A DNA stretch of 64,000 nucleotides from Eggerthellaceae bacterium (GCA_022644775.1 JALCHN010000001.1:186001-250000); one strand, 5' to 3'. Counted from the first letter of the stretch, positions 27,647 through 36,509 are shown. Notes: generated by a model not told the origin, from the sequence alone. Numbers and translations: made by a program.

Positions 27647-29008
27647 TTAGGCGTCAGTGGGACGGTTGCGGTCGGGCTTGACGACCTGGCGGGCGCGACC
27701 CAAGGCGAGCGCGTAGTCGGGCACGTCCTGCGTGATGACGGAACCGGCGCCCACGAGCACGTGGCTGCCCAGGTTCACGGGGGCCACCATCATCGTGTCG
27801 CTGCCCACGAAGGAATCGTCGCCGATAGTGGTGGGCCACTTCTTTTCGCCGTCGTAGTTGCAGGTGATCGACCCGGCGCCGATGTTGACGCCCGAGCCCA
27901 TCGTGGTGTCCCCAATATAGGACAGGTGCGGCACCTTGCTGCCCTTGCCGATCGTCGATTTCTTGATCTCGACGTGGGTGCCGGCCTTGGATCCGTCGCA
28001 GAGGTGGGTCTGCGGGCGCAGGTAGGCGCGAGGGCCGCAGTCGACGTCGTTGTCGATCGTCGTTTCAATGGCGACCGTTTCGTCGATCGTGCAGTTGCGC
28101 CCCACCGTGGTATCGGTAAGACGGCTGCAGGGGCCCACCACGGTGCCCGTGCCGATGTGGGTCTTCCCCGCCAGCATGACCTGGGGCAGGATTTCCACAT
28201 CGGGGTCGATCGTGACGTCGGGGCCGATCCAGACGGTGTCGGGGTCGAGCATGGTCACGCCGGCGAGCATGTGGCGCTCGTTGATGCGGCGCTGCATTAT
28301 CTTGGTGGCGGCGGCCAGCTGCACGCGCGTGTTGACGCCCAGGCATTCGGTCGCGTCGGCTGTATAGGCCACCACGGCGCGTCCGGCCTTGCGGGCGATT
28401 TCGATGACATCGGTGAGATAGAACTCGCCTTGGGCGTTGTTGGTGTCGACCTTGCCCAAAGCGTCGAAGAGGAGTTCGGCGTCGAAGCAGTAGAAGCCCG
28501 AATTGCACTCGCGGATCTGCGCCTGTTCGGGCGTGCAGTCCTTCTGCTCGACGATGCGCTCCACCTGGCCCTGGGCGTCGCGCACGATGCGGCCGTAGCC
28601 GGTGGGGTCGTCGACCTGCATGGTGAGGACCACCACGCCGGCGTTGGCCTCTTCGCGGGCCCGGGCCAGAGCAGCGATCGTTTCCGGGGTAATGAGCGGA
28701 CAGTCGCCCGAAAGCACGAGCAGCGAGCCCGTGGCGCCCTCAAGCGCCGGCACGGCGGCCGCCACGGCGTCGGCGGTGCCGCGCTGTTCCTTCTGCACGG
28801 CCACGCGTGCGTCGCCGGCCACGACGGGCTCGACCGCTTCGCGACCATGGCCCAGCACGCAGACGACGTCTTCCACGCCGGCCTCATGCGCGGCGTCGAC
28901 GACCCAGCGCACCATCGGCTTGCCGAGCACCTCGTGCAGCACCTTCGGCTTGGCCGATTTCATGCGCGTGCCCTCGCCGGCGGCGAGAATGATTGCCTGA
29001 AGTCCCAT
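27647..29008 (-). CDS. glmU: Bifunctional GlmU (GlcNAc-1-P uridyltransferase / GlcN-1-P acetyltransferase)
   Basis: Final two steps to UDP-GlcNAc, the precursor of peptidoglycan. The 453 residues start MGLQAIILAAGEGTRMKSAK, the nucleotidyl-transferase loop. They continue through LSGDCPLITPETI and GYGRIVRDAQGQVERIVEQKD. The C-terminal half is a left-handed hexapeptide-repeat helix with the active-site blocks YLRPQTHLCDGSKAGTHVEI and NYDGEKKWPTTIGDDSFVGS. Both activities look intact. glmM, which makes its substrate, is at 57.4 kb. Confidence 0.96.
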   Translation of the reverse strand: MGLQAIILAAGEGTRMKSAKPKVLHEVLGKPMVRWVVDAAHEAGVEDVVCVLGHGREAVEPVVAGDARVAVQKEQRGTADAVAAAVPALEGATGSLLVLSGDCPLITPETIAALARAREEANAGVVVLTMQVDDPTGYGRIVRDAQGQVERIVEQKDCTPEQAQIRECNSGFYCFDAELLFDALGKVDTNNAQGEFYLTDVIEIARKAGRAVVAYTADATECLGVNTRVQLAAATKIMQRRINERHMLAGVTMLDPDTVWIGPDVTIDPDVEILPQVMLAGKTHIGTGTVVGPCSRLTDTTVGRNCTIDETVAIETTIDNDVDCGPRAYLRPQTHLCDGSKAGTHVEIKKSTIGKGSKVPHLSYIGDTTMGSGVNIGAGSITCNYDGEKKWPTTIGDDSFVGSDTMMVAPVNLGSHVLVGAGSVITQDVPDYALALGRARQVVKPDRNRPTDA

Positions 29009-29034
29009 GTATCCCCCTAGATGTGCGCCCGGCT

Positions 29035-29949
29035 CTACTGGCAGTCGGCGGCAAGCGCCGCGCACAGCGCGTCGAGCAAGGTGATTGCGTAATGTTGAGC
29101 CGAACGGTCGGGTCCGGCGTCTTCCCACTGGCTGCCCGGCAGGCAGACCGACACGCGATGCGGATGCTGCTCTTTGGCCACGCCGAGCGCCGATTGCAGG
29201 CGCAAGCCCAGCGTCGATTCGCGTTCGAATTCCACGAAGGGCACGTTGGCGGACGCGTCCTGCTTGCTCGTGACGATGTGCACGAGCGTCATGTCGTCGC
29301 CCGGCAGCACGAGCAGGTTGTCGGCGGAAACGATCTTCGACGACGGGTTGGTGGCCAACGACAGGTTCGACATGCGATCGGCCACCGAACGGGTGAAGTC
29401 GTCGGTGCCGAACAGGCACACCGCGTTGGCTTCCAGCACGTCGGCCGCGCGAGCGAAGCCCACGTGCTTGGTGGCCTGTGGGCCCGGCTTGCCTTCCCAA
29501 GAATGGTGCAGGTTGTTGATCGTGCGGTAGGTGAAGGCGCCGGCGATGCCGTCGGAGGGCAGGCCCATGTTGAGCTGGAACTTGCGCAGGGCGTCTTCGG
29601 TGTAGGCGCCGAAGATGCCGTCTTCCCCGCAGGCGAAGCCCAACGCGTTGAGCGCCGTTTGCAGCTGCTTGACGTCGTTGCCATGGAAATAGGGCATATG
29701 CAGGTAGAGGGTGCGGTCGCCCAAGGTGAACGTGGCGTCGAGCAGCGCCGCCCACACCTTGTCGTTCACTTCGCGCAGTTCGGGCAGGCCCTCTTCGCGG
29801 CAGAAGGCGGCCACCGCTTCGGCGGTCGCCTCGTCGAAGGTGCCCGTTGCTTGCTTCGGCCCCAGGAATCCCAAGTCGATCAGCTTCTGTTGAACGTCGG
29901 ATACGCCAGCGCCGGTGTCGTGTAGTTGAATTGCTTCCATGTGCGCCAT
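29035..29949 (-). CDS. Peptidoglycan-binding domain protein
   Basis: The 304-residue protein has two N-terminal PG_binding_1 repeats (residues about 8-70 and 85-150), seen as GAGVSDVQQKLIDLGFLG and GNDVKQLQTALNALGFACGEDGIFGAYTEDAL. A C-terminal domain of unknown fold follows (from about residue 160). It looks amidase/hydrolase-like in length but shows no catalytic motif I trust. No signal peptide is visible, so export is uncertain. ATGs at 29949 and 29940 both lack a strong RBS. It lies 26 nt before glmU, linking it to envelope synthesis. Confidence 0.75.
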   Translation of the reverse strand: MAHMEAIQLHDTGAGVSDVQQKLIDLGFLGPKQATGTFDEATAEAVAAFCREEGLPELREVNDKVWAALLDATFTLGDRTLYLHMPYFHGNDVKQLQTALNALGFACGEDGIFGAYTEDALRKFQLNMGLPSDGIAGAFTYRTINNLHHSWEGKPGPQATKHVGFARAADVLEANAVCLFGTDDFTRSVADRMSNLSLATNPSSKIVSADNLLVLPGDDMTLVHIVTSKQDASANVPFVEFERESTLGLRLQSALGVAKEQHPHRVSVCLPGSQWEDAGPDRSAQHYAITLLDALCAALAADCQ

Positions 29950-30029
29950 TCTATTCCAGAGGTTTCCCGCAGGCGGGCGCCTGCGGCTTTTTCAAAGATA
30001 TTCGCACAGCGCGCACGCCTCAAGCGCGG

Positions 30030-31094
30030 TTAGCGCAGACGATTCACAAACCAATCTGCCATCGAGAGCAGAAGGTCGCGCGCCTGGGACGGCTCGAGGA
30101 CGTCGACCAGGCGGATCTTGGCCACGCTCGTGAGGTTTTCGGCGTAGCTGCGCGCGTAGTCGATGCTGCCCGCTTCCTCCATGATGTCGACCGCTTCGGC
30201 CAGGACGGCCGGGTCCTTTTCATGCGAGGAGAGAATCTCGATCAGGCGATCGCGCTTTTCGGAATGCTGCAGGGCGTGCACCACCACGAGCGTGCGCTTG
30301 CCTTCGGTGATGTCGCTGCGGAAGTCCTTCTTGGTGGACTCTTCGGCGCCGATCAGGTTGAGCAGGTCGTCTTGGATCTGGAAGGCCAGGCCCGTGTCGA
30401 GGCCGTAGTTGCGCAGGCCCTCGATTTCGGTTTCGGTGCCGCCGCCGATGATCGCGCCCACGGCCAGGGGCACCGCACCCGAATAGTGGGCCGTCTTGTG
30501 GGTGGCCATGACCAGGTAGTCTTCGGTAGTGATGTCGTAGCGGCCGTCGCGCGCCCAGCCCAGGTCGAGCGCCTGGCCTTCGATCGTGCGCTGGGTCATC
30601 TTGATGAGCTCGCGCACCACGCGCACCTTGGTCGCGTCGTCTAAGCTTTCGTCTTCCATGACCGTGCCGTTCACGAGCGACAGGCCCAGATCGCCCGCGT
30701 TGATCGCGATGCCCTCGCCTTCGGTAAGGTGCAGGCAGGGCTCGCCGCGGCGCAGTTCCGCTTCGTCGGCGATGTCGTCGTGGATGAGGGCGGCGGTGTG
30801 GAAGTGTTCGATGGCCGCCGCGGCGCTCGTGGCTTTCACGATGTCGCCGCCCACGGCCTGGCAGGCGGCAAAGCAAATGAGCGGGCGATGGCGCTTGCCG
30901 CCGTTCTGGCTGTATTTCAGCAGCGGGTCGTAGAGGTAGCGGTTCATGTCGGGATGGGTGCCCCGCGGAATGTAGGCGTTGATGAGATCGCCCACCTGTT
31001 CGGCGTAGCTGTTCAAGTAGTCTTGGAAGTTGCCCGGCTGGGCTTTCACCGAGTGGATGATTTCGCGGATGTTTTGAACGGTGGTCTCAGACAC
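30030..31094 (-). CDS. Polyprenyl (prenyl-chain) diphosphate synthase
   Basis: Condenses IPP onto allylic diphosphates. The 354 residues contain the first Asp-rich motif ALIHDDIADEAELRRG, preceded by GGKRHRPLICFAA, and a second motif FQIQDDLLNLIG (DDLLN instead of DDxxD). A KTAHYSGAVPLAVGAI block lies between. Product length (geranylgeranyl or longer) cannot be read by eye. I use the GTG at 31094 with AAAGAG upstream. Longer frames start inside the neighbouring tRNA and are artefacts. Confidence 0.88.
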   Translation of the reverse strand: MSETTVQNIREIIHSVKAQPGNFQDYLNSYAEQVGDLINAYIPRGTHPDMNRYLYDPLLKYSQNGGKRHRPLICFAACQAVGGDIVKATSAAAAIEHFHTAALIHDDIADEAELRRGEPCLHLTEGEGIAINAGDLGLSLVNGTVMEDESLDDATKVRVVRELIKMTQRTIEGQALDLGWARDGRYDITTEDYLVMATHKTAHYSGAVPLAVGAIIGGGTETEIEGLRNYGLDTGLAFQIQDDLLNLIGAEESTKKDFRSDITEGKRTLVVVHALQHSEKRDRLIEILSSHEKDPAVLAEAVDIMEEAGSIDYARSYAENLTSVAKIRLVDVLEPSQARDLLLSMADWFVNRLR

Positions 31095-31159
31095 GTGTGC
31101 CGCACTCTTTCCCGGGCGTATCGCGCAAGCTGCCCGCAGCTCTGCATCGGTTTTCGTGG

Positions 31160-31244
31160 TGGTAGGAGCGGTGGGACTCGAACCCACATATCCGAAGATG
31201 GCGGATTTTAAGTCCGCTGCGTCTGCCAATTCCGCCACGCTCCC
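31160..31244 (-). tRNA. tRNA-Leu (anticodon UAA)
   Basis: On the minus strand GGGAGCG at the 5' end pairs with CGCTCCT at the 3' end, followed by an encoded CCA. The anticodon arm GCGGA-CTTAAAA-TCCGC places TAA as anticodon. A long variable arm (class II) and the TTCGAGTCC T-loop are present. It is 85 nt long with CCA. Confidence 0.95.
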
Positions 31245-31390
31245 GCATCCTTTTGATGCAATTTCCCATCATAGCAAAAGGTGCAAGTCTGCAGGATACT
31301 GCATAGAAAGCGCCCACGCGGTGCACAGATGTCGCGAGCGTGAAGGGGAACGGAGGTTGTTGTCACGGGCCTCCGCCCCCCTGTCACGCC

Positions 31391-32326
31391 CTAGGCGCGG
31401 GCGGTCGTCATGATGATGCCCTGCAGGATGTCGCTTTCGCTCGCGGTGAACGAGCCCGTGCCCGCAAGCTGCACCAGGTCCTGCAGGATGAGCATGCCGG
31501 CCACGATCACCGGCGCCCGGCCCGCCTGCAGGCCCGTGATCTTCACGCGCTCGGCAAGCGGAACGCTCGCAACTTTACTGGTGACGCGATCGAGGTCGGC
31601 AGCCGTCACCACGGCGCCGTGCACGCGGGAGGAATCGTAGACCTCCATGCGATCGCGAATCGACACGACGGTCGTGGCCGTGCCCGCCACCGACACCATG
31701 CGGTCGATTTCGAAGCCTTCGGCGCGAATCCTGTCGAAGAAGGACGCGAACTGCGGATGGCACCAAGCCTGGGCGGCCGCGATCTCTTCGGCCGTGGGCG
31801 GGTCGCCCGCCAGGTTGCGTTCGGTCACGCGGCGGCAGCCGATGTTGAAGGAGTGCTTGAACAGGGGCTCTTGGCCGCCGATGCCACAGATGAGCTCGGT
31901 CGAGCCGCCGCCCACATCGGTGACGAGCAGGCGCTCGCCGGGAAAGTCGGCCGAAGCGCCCAAAAAGGACAGGGCCGCTTCGCGCTCGCCGGGAATCACC
32001 GTGAGGGTGACTCCTAGCTCGGCGAGCTTGTCCTGGAAGACCTGCGCATTCTTCGCGTCGCGGCTGGCCGACGTGGCCATCGCGACCACGGTGACCGGCG
32101 CGTCCGGCTCGTCGAGCCCATGCACGATCTGCAGGTACGAAGCGACCGTCGCGCACGTGCGCTCCATCGCCGCTTCGGAAAGGACGCCCGTCGCGTCGAC
32201 GCCCTCTCCCAGATTCACGATTTCAGCCCGCTTGGAGAGCTCGGTGAGGCCCTCTTCGGTGACGTCGGCCACGAGCAGACGGGCGGTCACCGTTCCGATG
32301 TCGATTGCTGCGATACGCGTGCGCAT
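31391..32326 (-). CDS. ppx: Ppx/GppA family exopolyphosphatase
   Basis: Removes terminal phosphate from polyphosphate or converts pppGpp to ppGpp. The 311-residue protein has the ASKHA-fold phosphate loops: RIAAIDIGTVTARLLVADV at the N-terminus and LLVTDVGGGSTELICG at about residue 140. VSVAGTATTVVSI closes the site. It is a short, single-core version (about 300 residues) without the C-terminal HD-like domain of long PPX. It joins ppk1, pap and relA in this window. It starts 6 nt after the FtsB-like gene stop, so the two form an operon. Confidence 0.9.
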   Translation of the reverse strand: MRTRIAAIDIGTVTARLLVADVTEEGLTELSKRAEIVNLGEGVDATGVLSEAAMERTCATVASYLQIVHGLDEPDAPVTVVAMATSASRDAKNAQVFQDKLAELGVTLTVIPGEREAALSFLGASADFPGERLLVTDVGGGSTELICGIGGQEPLFKHSFNIGCRRVTERNLAGDPPTAEEIAAAQAWCHPQFASFFDRIRAEGFEIDRMVSVAGTATTVVSIRDRMEVYDSSRVHGAVVTAADLDRVTSKVASVPLAERVKITGLQAGRAPVIVAGMLILQDLVQLAGTGSFTASESDILQGIIMTTARA

Positions 32327-32332
32327 GGTTGC

Positions 32333-33262
32333 CTACCCTTCGAAGCCGAACAGGGGATCGAGTATGCCGGAATACCAGGTGTCGGGCGCCGACGCGTTGA
32401 TCGTCGAGCTCGACATGGTCGACGTGCCGTTGTCCGTATCGTCGAGGCCCTGCACGTTGACCGCATTTTCGTCGCCGCGCACCCAGCCGTACTGGTCGCG
32501 CACCGAGTCTTCCTTGCCTTCGTCGGTGGAAAGGTAGTCGACCTGATTCTGCAGGTCGGCGTTGCGCTGGGAGGCGATGTCGTAGGCCGCCTGGGTCTTG
32601 GCCTGCTCGCGCAGGGCCAGGTAGTAGGACTGGGCCGGCGCATAGAGGAAGGCCGCGCACATCACCGTGCAGGCGGCGATGACCAGGGGCGTGAAGAAGG
32701 CCGAATGGCCCGTGCGCGCCTTATGGGCGTCGAGCTTGGCGCGGGCGCCCGTGGCGCTGCCGGCGGCTTCGTTCTGCAGGCGGGCCGAACGCTTGTGGGA
32801 CGCGCCCATCTTACCGCGGTAGAGCGCGGCGCGCGGGCCTTCGGACGCCGGAGCGTCGTCGCGCACCGTGCGGTCGTAGAGGCGGTCGGCGCGGCGCTTC
32901 ACGGCATCTTTGCGACGGCGGTCGCGTTCGTCTTCGAATGCGGTTGCGCGGGAATCGCGGGCGGGGCGGCGGTCGCCGTCTGCAGCCTCGCGGGCGCCGT
33001 GGCGCGATTCGGGTTCGCGGCCCACGGCGGCCGCCCGGGCCTCGCGGGCGCGCAGGCGCTCGCGGGCGGCTTCGCGGGCGGCTTCGGACATGTTGTCCAA
33101 CGGGCGCGCGGTCCCGCGTTCGGGGCGGAATTCGGCGTGGGCGCCGCGGCGGGCGTCACGCTCGGAGACTTGCGCATGGCGGGCACGAGACCTGCTGGCC
33201 TCGTGTTTCGCCTGTTCAAAGTCGAGAATGCGAGCGCTTCGCTGTGTGTGGTCGATGGGCAC
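32333..33262 (-). CDS. FtsB/DivIC-type septum formation initiator, long N-terminal tail
   Basis: A 309-residue bitopic membrane protein. Residues 1-185 form a highly charged Arg/Ala/Glu-rich cytoplasmic tail. One TM helix follows (about 189-209, FFTPLVIAACTVMCAAFLY), then a periplasmic-side coiled coil (AKTQAAYDIASQRNADLQNQ, about 214-245) and a Ser/Thr-rich end. TM plus short coiled coil is the FtsB/FtsL/DivIC architecture of the divisome. FtsB is normally about 100 residues, so the cytoplasmic arm is unusual. It starts with GTG at 33262 (MPIDHTQRSAR) and lies upstream of ppx. Confidence 0.72.
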   Translation of the reverse strand: MPIDHTQRSARILDFEQAKHEASRSRARHAQVSERDARRGAHAEFRPERGTARPLDNMSEAAREAARERLRAREARAAAVGREPESRHGAREAADGDRRPARDSRATAFEDERDRRRKDAVKRRADRLYDRTVRDDAPASEGPRAALYRGKMGASHKRSARLQNEAAGSATGARAKLDAHKARTGHSAFFTPLVIAACTVMCAAFLYAPAQSYYLALREQAKTQAAYDIASQRNADLQNQVDYLSTDEGKEDSVRDQYGWVRGDENAVNVQGLDDTDNGTSTMSSSTINASAPDTWYSGILDPLFGFEG

Positions 33263-33377
33263 GAACGTCGGTCCTTTGCAGTTGGTGGGTACGTTTCAGT
33301 GGTCTGGGTACTGCGTTGGTGGGACTTACTATAACACCCGTTTCGGCCTTCGCGGAAAGCCCTTTCGGAATATCAAA

Positions 33378-33409
33378 AACGCCCTTCCGCACGGGGCGAA
33401 AGGGCGTTC
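33378..33409 (-). terminator. Terminator of yebC
   Basis: On the minus strand AACGCCCTT pairs with AAGGGCGTT and is followed by TTTGATATT. It lies 23 nt after the yebC stop. Confidence 0.8.
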
Positions 33410-33432
33410 GAACGACCGTGGAACGAGGTGGC

Positions 33433-34230
33433 TTACTCCTCTTCGAGGGCCGCCGCGATCTCGTCAGTGATGTCCATGGTGTGGTACACGCCCTGGAGGT
33501 CTTCGAGCTCTTCGAGCTTGTCGACCAGGCGCATGACCTTCTTAGCGTCGGACACGGACACCTGGGTCGGGGTGGTCGGCAGCATGACGAATTCAGCGCC
33601 GGCGGTTTCGACGCCCTGCTCTTCGAGGCCCTTCTTCACGGCCATGAGGTCGCTCGGGTCGGTGTAGACGATCCAGCTGTCGTCGGCGTCTTCGTAATCG
33701 GAGCCGCCCGCTTCCATGACCTGCATCATGAACTCGTCTTCGTCGACCGCGTTTTCCTTATCGGGAACCTTCTTGGAATCGGACTCGATGATCTTGGGAA
33801 CGCGGATCTGGCCCTTGCGCTCGAACTGGAACGCCACGGAGCCGCTCGTGCCCAGGTTGCCGCCCGCATGGGCGAAGGCGCTGCGCACGTCGGCAGCGGT
33901 GCGGTTGCGGTTGTCGGTCAGGGCCTCGCAGTAGATGGCGACGCCGGCCGGGCCGTAGCCTTCGTAAACGACGGTTTCGTAGTTCGCGGCGTCCTTGCCG
34001 GAACCGAACGCCTTGTCGATGGCCGTCTTGATCTTGTCCTTGGGCAGCGAATAGCCCTTGGCCTTTTCGATGGCGGCAGCAAGAGAAGCGTTGTTGTCCG
34101 GGTTGGGGTCGCCCCCCTCCTTCGCGGCAACGGTGATGTTGCGGGAAAGCTTACCGAACAGCGCCGAACGCTTGGCGTCCTGAGCTGCCTTGCGGTGCTT
34201 GGTGGTAGCCCACTTTGAATGCCCTGACAT
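33433..34230 (-). CDS. yebC: YebC/PmpR family regulator or translation factor
   Basis: The 265-residue protein starts MSGHSKWATTKHRKAAQDAK, the invariant YebC signature. It continues with NPDNNASLAAAIEKAKGYSLPKDKI and YEGYGPAGVAIYCEALTDNRNRT. The family is described as DNA-binding regulators and more recently as ribosome-associated factors at proline stretches. It is slightly longer than usual (about 240-250) owing to an acidic insert around residues 155-180. AAGGAAG precedes the ATG. It is transcribed alone, with its own terminator. Confidence 0.93.
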   Translation of the reverse strand: MSGHSKWATTKHRKAAQDAKRSALFGKLSRNITVAAKEGGDPNPDNNASLAAAIEKAKGYSLPKDKIKTAIDKAFGSGKDAANYETVVYEGYGPAGVAIYCEALTDNRNRTAADVRSAFAHAGGNLGTSGSVAFQFERKGQIRVPKIIESDSKKVPDKENAVDEDEFMMQVMEAGGSDYEDADDSWIVYTDPSDLMAVKKGLEEQGVETAGAEFVMLPTTPTQVSVSDAKKVMRLVDKLEELEDLQGVYHTMDITDEIAAALEEE

Positions 34231-34358
34231 AGCACTTCCTTAATTGTTGAATAGCCGGTGATTGCGCACGCAGTCGTGCGGCAAAATGCAATTTGCTAGT
34301 GTACCACACGCAGAGCGGGCGTGCAGAAGCGCTGCGCCTTTCCCCACTATCGTCAAAT

Positions 34359-34385
34359 GGGCTCGCGACGGCGGTTGCGCAGGCC
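34359..34385. repeat. 27-bp direct repeat, copy A (3' of the LysR gene)
   Basis: The sequence begins GGGCTCGCGACGGCGG and ends TGCGCAGGCC. It is identical to copy B at 35323-35349. It touches the stop codon of the LysR gene. Confidence 0.85.
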
Positions 34386-35275
34386 TATTCCCCGGGCTCG
34401 ACTTCATCGCAGACGCGACGCAGCTCGTCGAGGAACACCTGGGTCGGGCGCGTGGGCATGGTCTTGTGCCACAGGACGCCATGACGGGCTTCCAAGCGAG
34501 GCGAAAGCTCGCGAAAGCACAGGTTGCTGCGCGCGCGGCCGTCAACCAAGCCGCCGTAGGTGAGCAGCACGCCCGTGCCCTCTTCGGCGAGGAAATAGGC
34601 GTTCAGGGGCAGCGAATACGAGACGAACACGTTCAATCTGCCCGCGGAAGGTTCGAGCCATCTGGTCAGAGCGCGCTTGGCGCCCTGCCCCGACACGATG
34701 CAGGTGCGGCCTTCCAGATCCTGCGGACGAATGACGTCGCGCGCCGCGAGCGGATCGCCCTTCGGCACGAGCGCTCCCCACACATCGCGCACGGGAAGCT
34801 CAAGCGCATTCAGGTTGGCGTGGGGCTGCACGTCGCATTCCAAGAGCACGTCGAAGAAGCCCTTCACGAACGATTCCATGAGCTCGGCCGACGTGCCGTC
34901 GCGCAGCTCGAAGCGAATGCCCGGGTAGCGTTCGTGCACCGCCTTCATCGCGCGACCGAGCAGCGCCATCGCCCGGGTTTCGCCCGCGCCGATGCGGACG
35001 GTGCCCGCCAGGGCGTGGGCGGGCAGCGCGACCTCTTCTTCGGCCTTGGTGGCCAAATCGAGGATGTCGCAGGCGTAGCGGTAGAGGATCGCCCCGCGCT
35101 CGGTGAGCTCGACGCCGCCGTGGCCGCGCAGGAAGAGAGGCTGGCCCAACTCGGCTTCGAGCTGGGCGATTTGCCGCGAGAGCGTGGGCTGCGTGACGTG
35201 GAGCACACCGGCCGCGTTGGTGATGTTGCCCTCGTCCGCCACCGTGCGGAAGTAGGCGAGCGTCCGCAATTCCAT
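34385..35275 (-). CDS. LysR-family transcriptional regulator
   Basis: The 296-residue regulator has an N-terminal winged helix-turn-helix (MELRTLAYFRTVADEGNITN, then LHVTQPTLSRQIAQLEAELG) and a periplasmic-binding-protein-like effector domain from about residue 90. Target and effector are unknown. It lies between two 27-bp direct repeats, downstream of the aldo/keto reductase on the same strand, with its own TATAAT box, so the pair may be linked functionally. CynR/YwbI-like regulators are similar in the N-terminal domain. Confidence 0.9.
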   Translation of the reverse strand: MELRTLAYFRTVADEGNITNAAGVLHVTQPTLSRQIAQLEAELGQPLFLRGHGGVELTERGAILYRYACDILDLATKAEEEVALPAHALAGTVRIGAGETRAMALLGRAMKAVHERYPGIRFELRDGTSAELMESFVKGFFDVLLECDVQPHANLNALELPVRDVWGALVPKGDPLAARDVIRPQDLEGRTCIVSGQGAKRALTRWLEPSAGRLNVFVSYSLPLNAYFLAEEGTGVLLTYGGLVDGRARSNLCFRELSPRLEARHGVLWHKTMPTRPTQVFLDELRRVCDEVEPGE

Positions 35276-35316
35276 GAAAGCCTCCAGCCATTCAGCGTGG
35301 GTATGGTTCTGGGGGA

Positions 35317-35322
35317 ATTATA
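35317..35322 (-). promoter_or_regulatory. -10 element of the LysR gene
   Basis: A perfect TATAAT lies on the minus strand 42 nt before the LysR ATG. The -35 position (17 nt upstream, TGCGCA) falls in the 27-bp repeat copy B and is weak. Confidence 0.45.
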
Positions 35323-35349
35323 GGGCTCGCGACGGCGGTTGCGCAGGCC
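35323..35349. repeat. 27-bp direct repeat, copy B (upstream of the LysR gene)
   Basis: Identical to copy A at 34359-34385. It lies between the aldo/keto reductase stop and the LysR -10 box. Confidence 0.85.
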
Positions 35350-35369
35350 CTTGCCGATGCGCGCGGGCG

Positions 35370-36509
35370 CTACTCCCCCATCATCTCGGCGAACTCCGCC
35401 AGGGTGTCGGGGATGTCGATCTGCTGGGGGCAGACCACCTCGCACGACCCGCAGGCGATGCAGGCGCTGGGGCGCTTGCCTTCCGGCATCGAATTGAGCG
35501 CCATCGCGGCGATGAAGTTGCCCGACTCCTTCGACAGCTGTTCGTTGTAGAGCTCGAGCAGGCGCGGGATGTCGAGCTCGAGCGGACAATGGCTCGTGCA
35601 GTAATGGCAGGCCGTGCAGGGGACGCCCTTGGCGTGGGCCTTCGCGTAGCCGATCTTTTCGAGCGCGGCGCGCTCTTCGGGCGAAAGCGGCTCATCGTTC
35701 GAAAAGATCTCCACGTTCTCTTTCAGCTGGTCGAGGCTGCTCATGCCCGAAAGCGTGGTGATCACGCCGGGCGTGCTCTGCACGTAGCGGAAGGCCCAGT
35801 CGACCGCGCTGCGCCCGGGATGCAGGGCGTCGAGCGCGCGCCGCTCATCGTCGGTGAACTTCACCAGGTTGCCGCCGCGCAGGGGCTCCATGACGACGAT
35901 GCCCAACCCGCGTTCGTTCAGGTAGGCCACCTTGTCTTTGGCCTTCTGGAAATCCCAATCCTCGTAGTTCAGCTGCACCTGGCAGAATTCCATCTGGTCA
36001 CCGTAGGCGTTCATGAAGCGCAGGAAGGTGTCGAAGTTGCCGTGCACCGAAAAACCCAGGTGCTTGATGCGGCCGGCCGCGCGCTGAGCGAGGAAGTAGC
36101 TCACCGTGCCGAAGGTTGCGTCGTCGAGGTAGCGGTCGATGTTAAGCTCGCACACGTTGTGCAGCAGGTAGAAATCGAAATGGTCGACCTGGGCGCGTTT
36201 GAGCTGCTCTTCGAAGATGGCCTCGTGCTTGCCGAAGTTGCTCACGTCGTAACCGGGGAACTTGCTGGCCAGGTAGAAGGACGCGCGCGGATGACGGGCG
36301 AGCGCGGCGCCCAGCACCTCTTCGGAATGGCCGCCGTGGTAGCCCCAGGCGGTGTCGAAGTAGTTGACCCCGTGCGCGAGCGCGTAGTCGACCATCTGCG
36401 CAACCTGGTCGGGGTCGGGGCGCGTGTCGTCGCCGTCGATCACGGGCAGGCGCATGGCGCCGAAGCCCAAGGCCGACAGTTTGATGCCGTGGAAATCGTT
36501 GTAGATCAT
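35370..36509 (-). CDS. Aldo/keto reductase with C-terminal 2x[4Fe-4S] ferredoxin domain
   Basis: The 379-residue protein has an AKR barrel (residues 1 to about 280: LGFGAMRLPVIDGDDTRPD, FDTAWGYHGGHSEEVLG, YLASKFPGYDV, FYLLHNVCE). A bacterial ferredoxin module follows. Two cluster motifs are present, CTACHYCTSHCPLELDIP and CIACGSCEVVCPQQIDIP. Proteins of this make are common in anaerobes and are thought to couple ferredoxin electrons to carbonyl reduction; the substrate is unknown. A strong GAGGAGG box precedes the ATG at 36509. Confidence 0.92.
   Translation of the reverse strand: MIYNDFHGIKLSALGFGAMRLPVIDGDDTRPDPDQVAQMVDYALAHGVNYFDTAWGYHGGHSEEVLGAALARHPRASFYLASKFPGYDVSNFGKHEAIFEEQLKRAQVDHFDFYLLHNVCELNIDRYLDDATFGTVSYFLAQRAAGRIKHLGFSVHGNFDTFLRFMNAYGDQMEFCQVQLNYEDWDFQKAKDKVAYLNERGLGIVVMEPLRGGNLVKFTDDERRALDALHPGRSAVDWAFRYVQSTPGVITTLSGMSSLDQLKENVEIFSNDEPLSPEERAALEKIGYAKAHAKGVPCTACHYCTSHCPLELDIPRLLELYNEQLSKESGNFIAAMALNSMPEGKRPSACIACGSCEVVCPQQIDIPDTLAEFAEMMGE

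Noticed and set aside
31095-31238. N-terminal extension of the prenyl synthase beginning MAELADAADLKSAIFGYVGS
   Set aside because: This is a translation of the tRNA-Leu gene. The GTG at 31094 after the tRNA is the better start.
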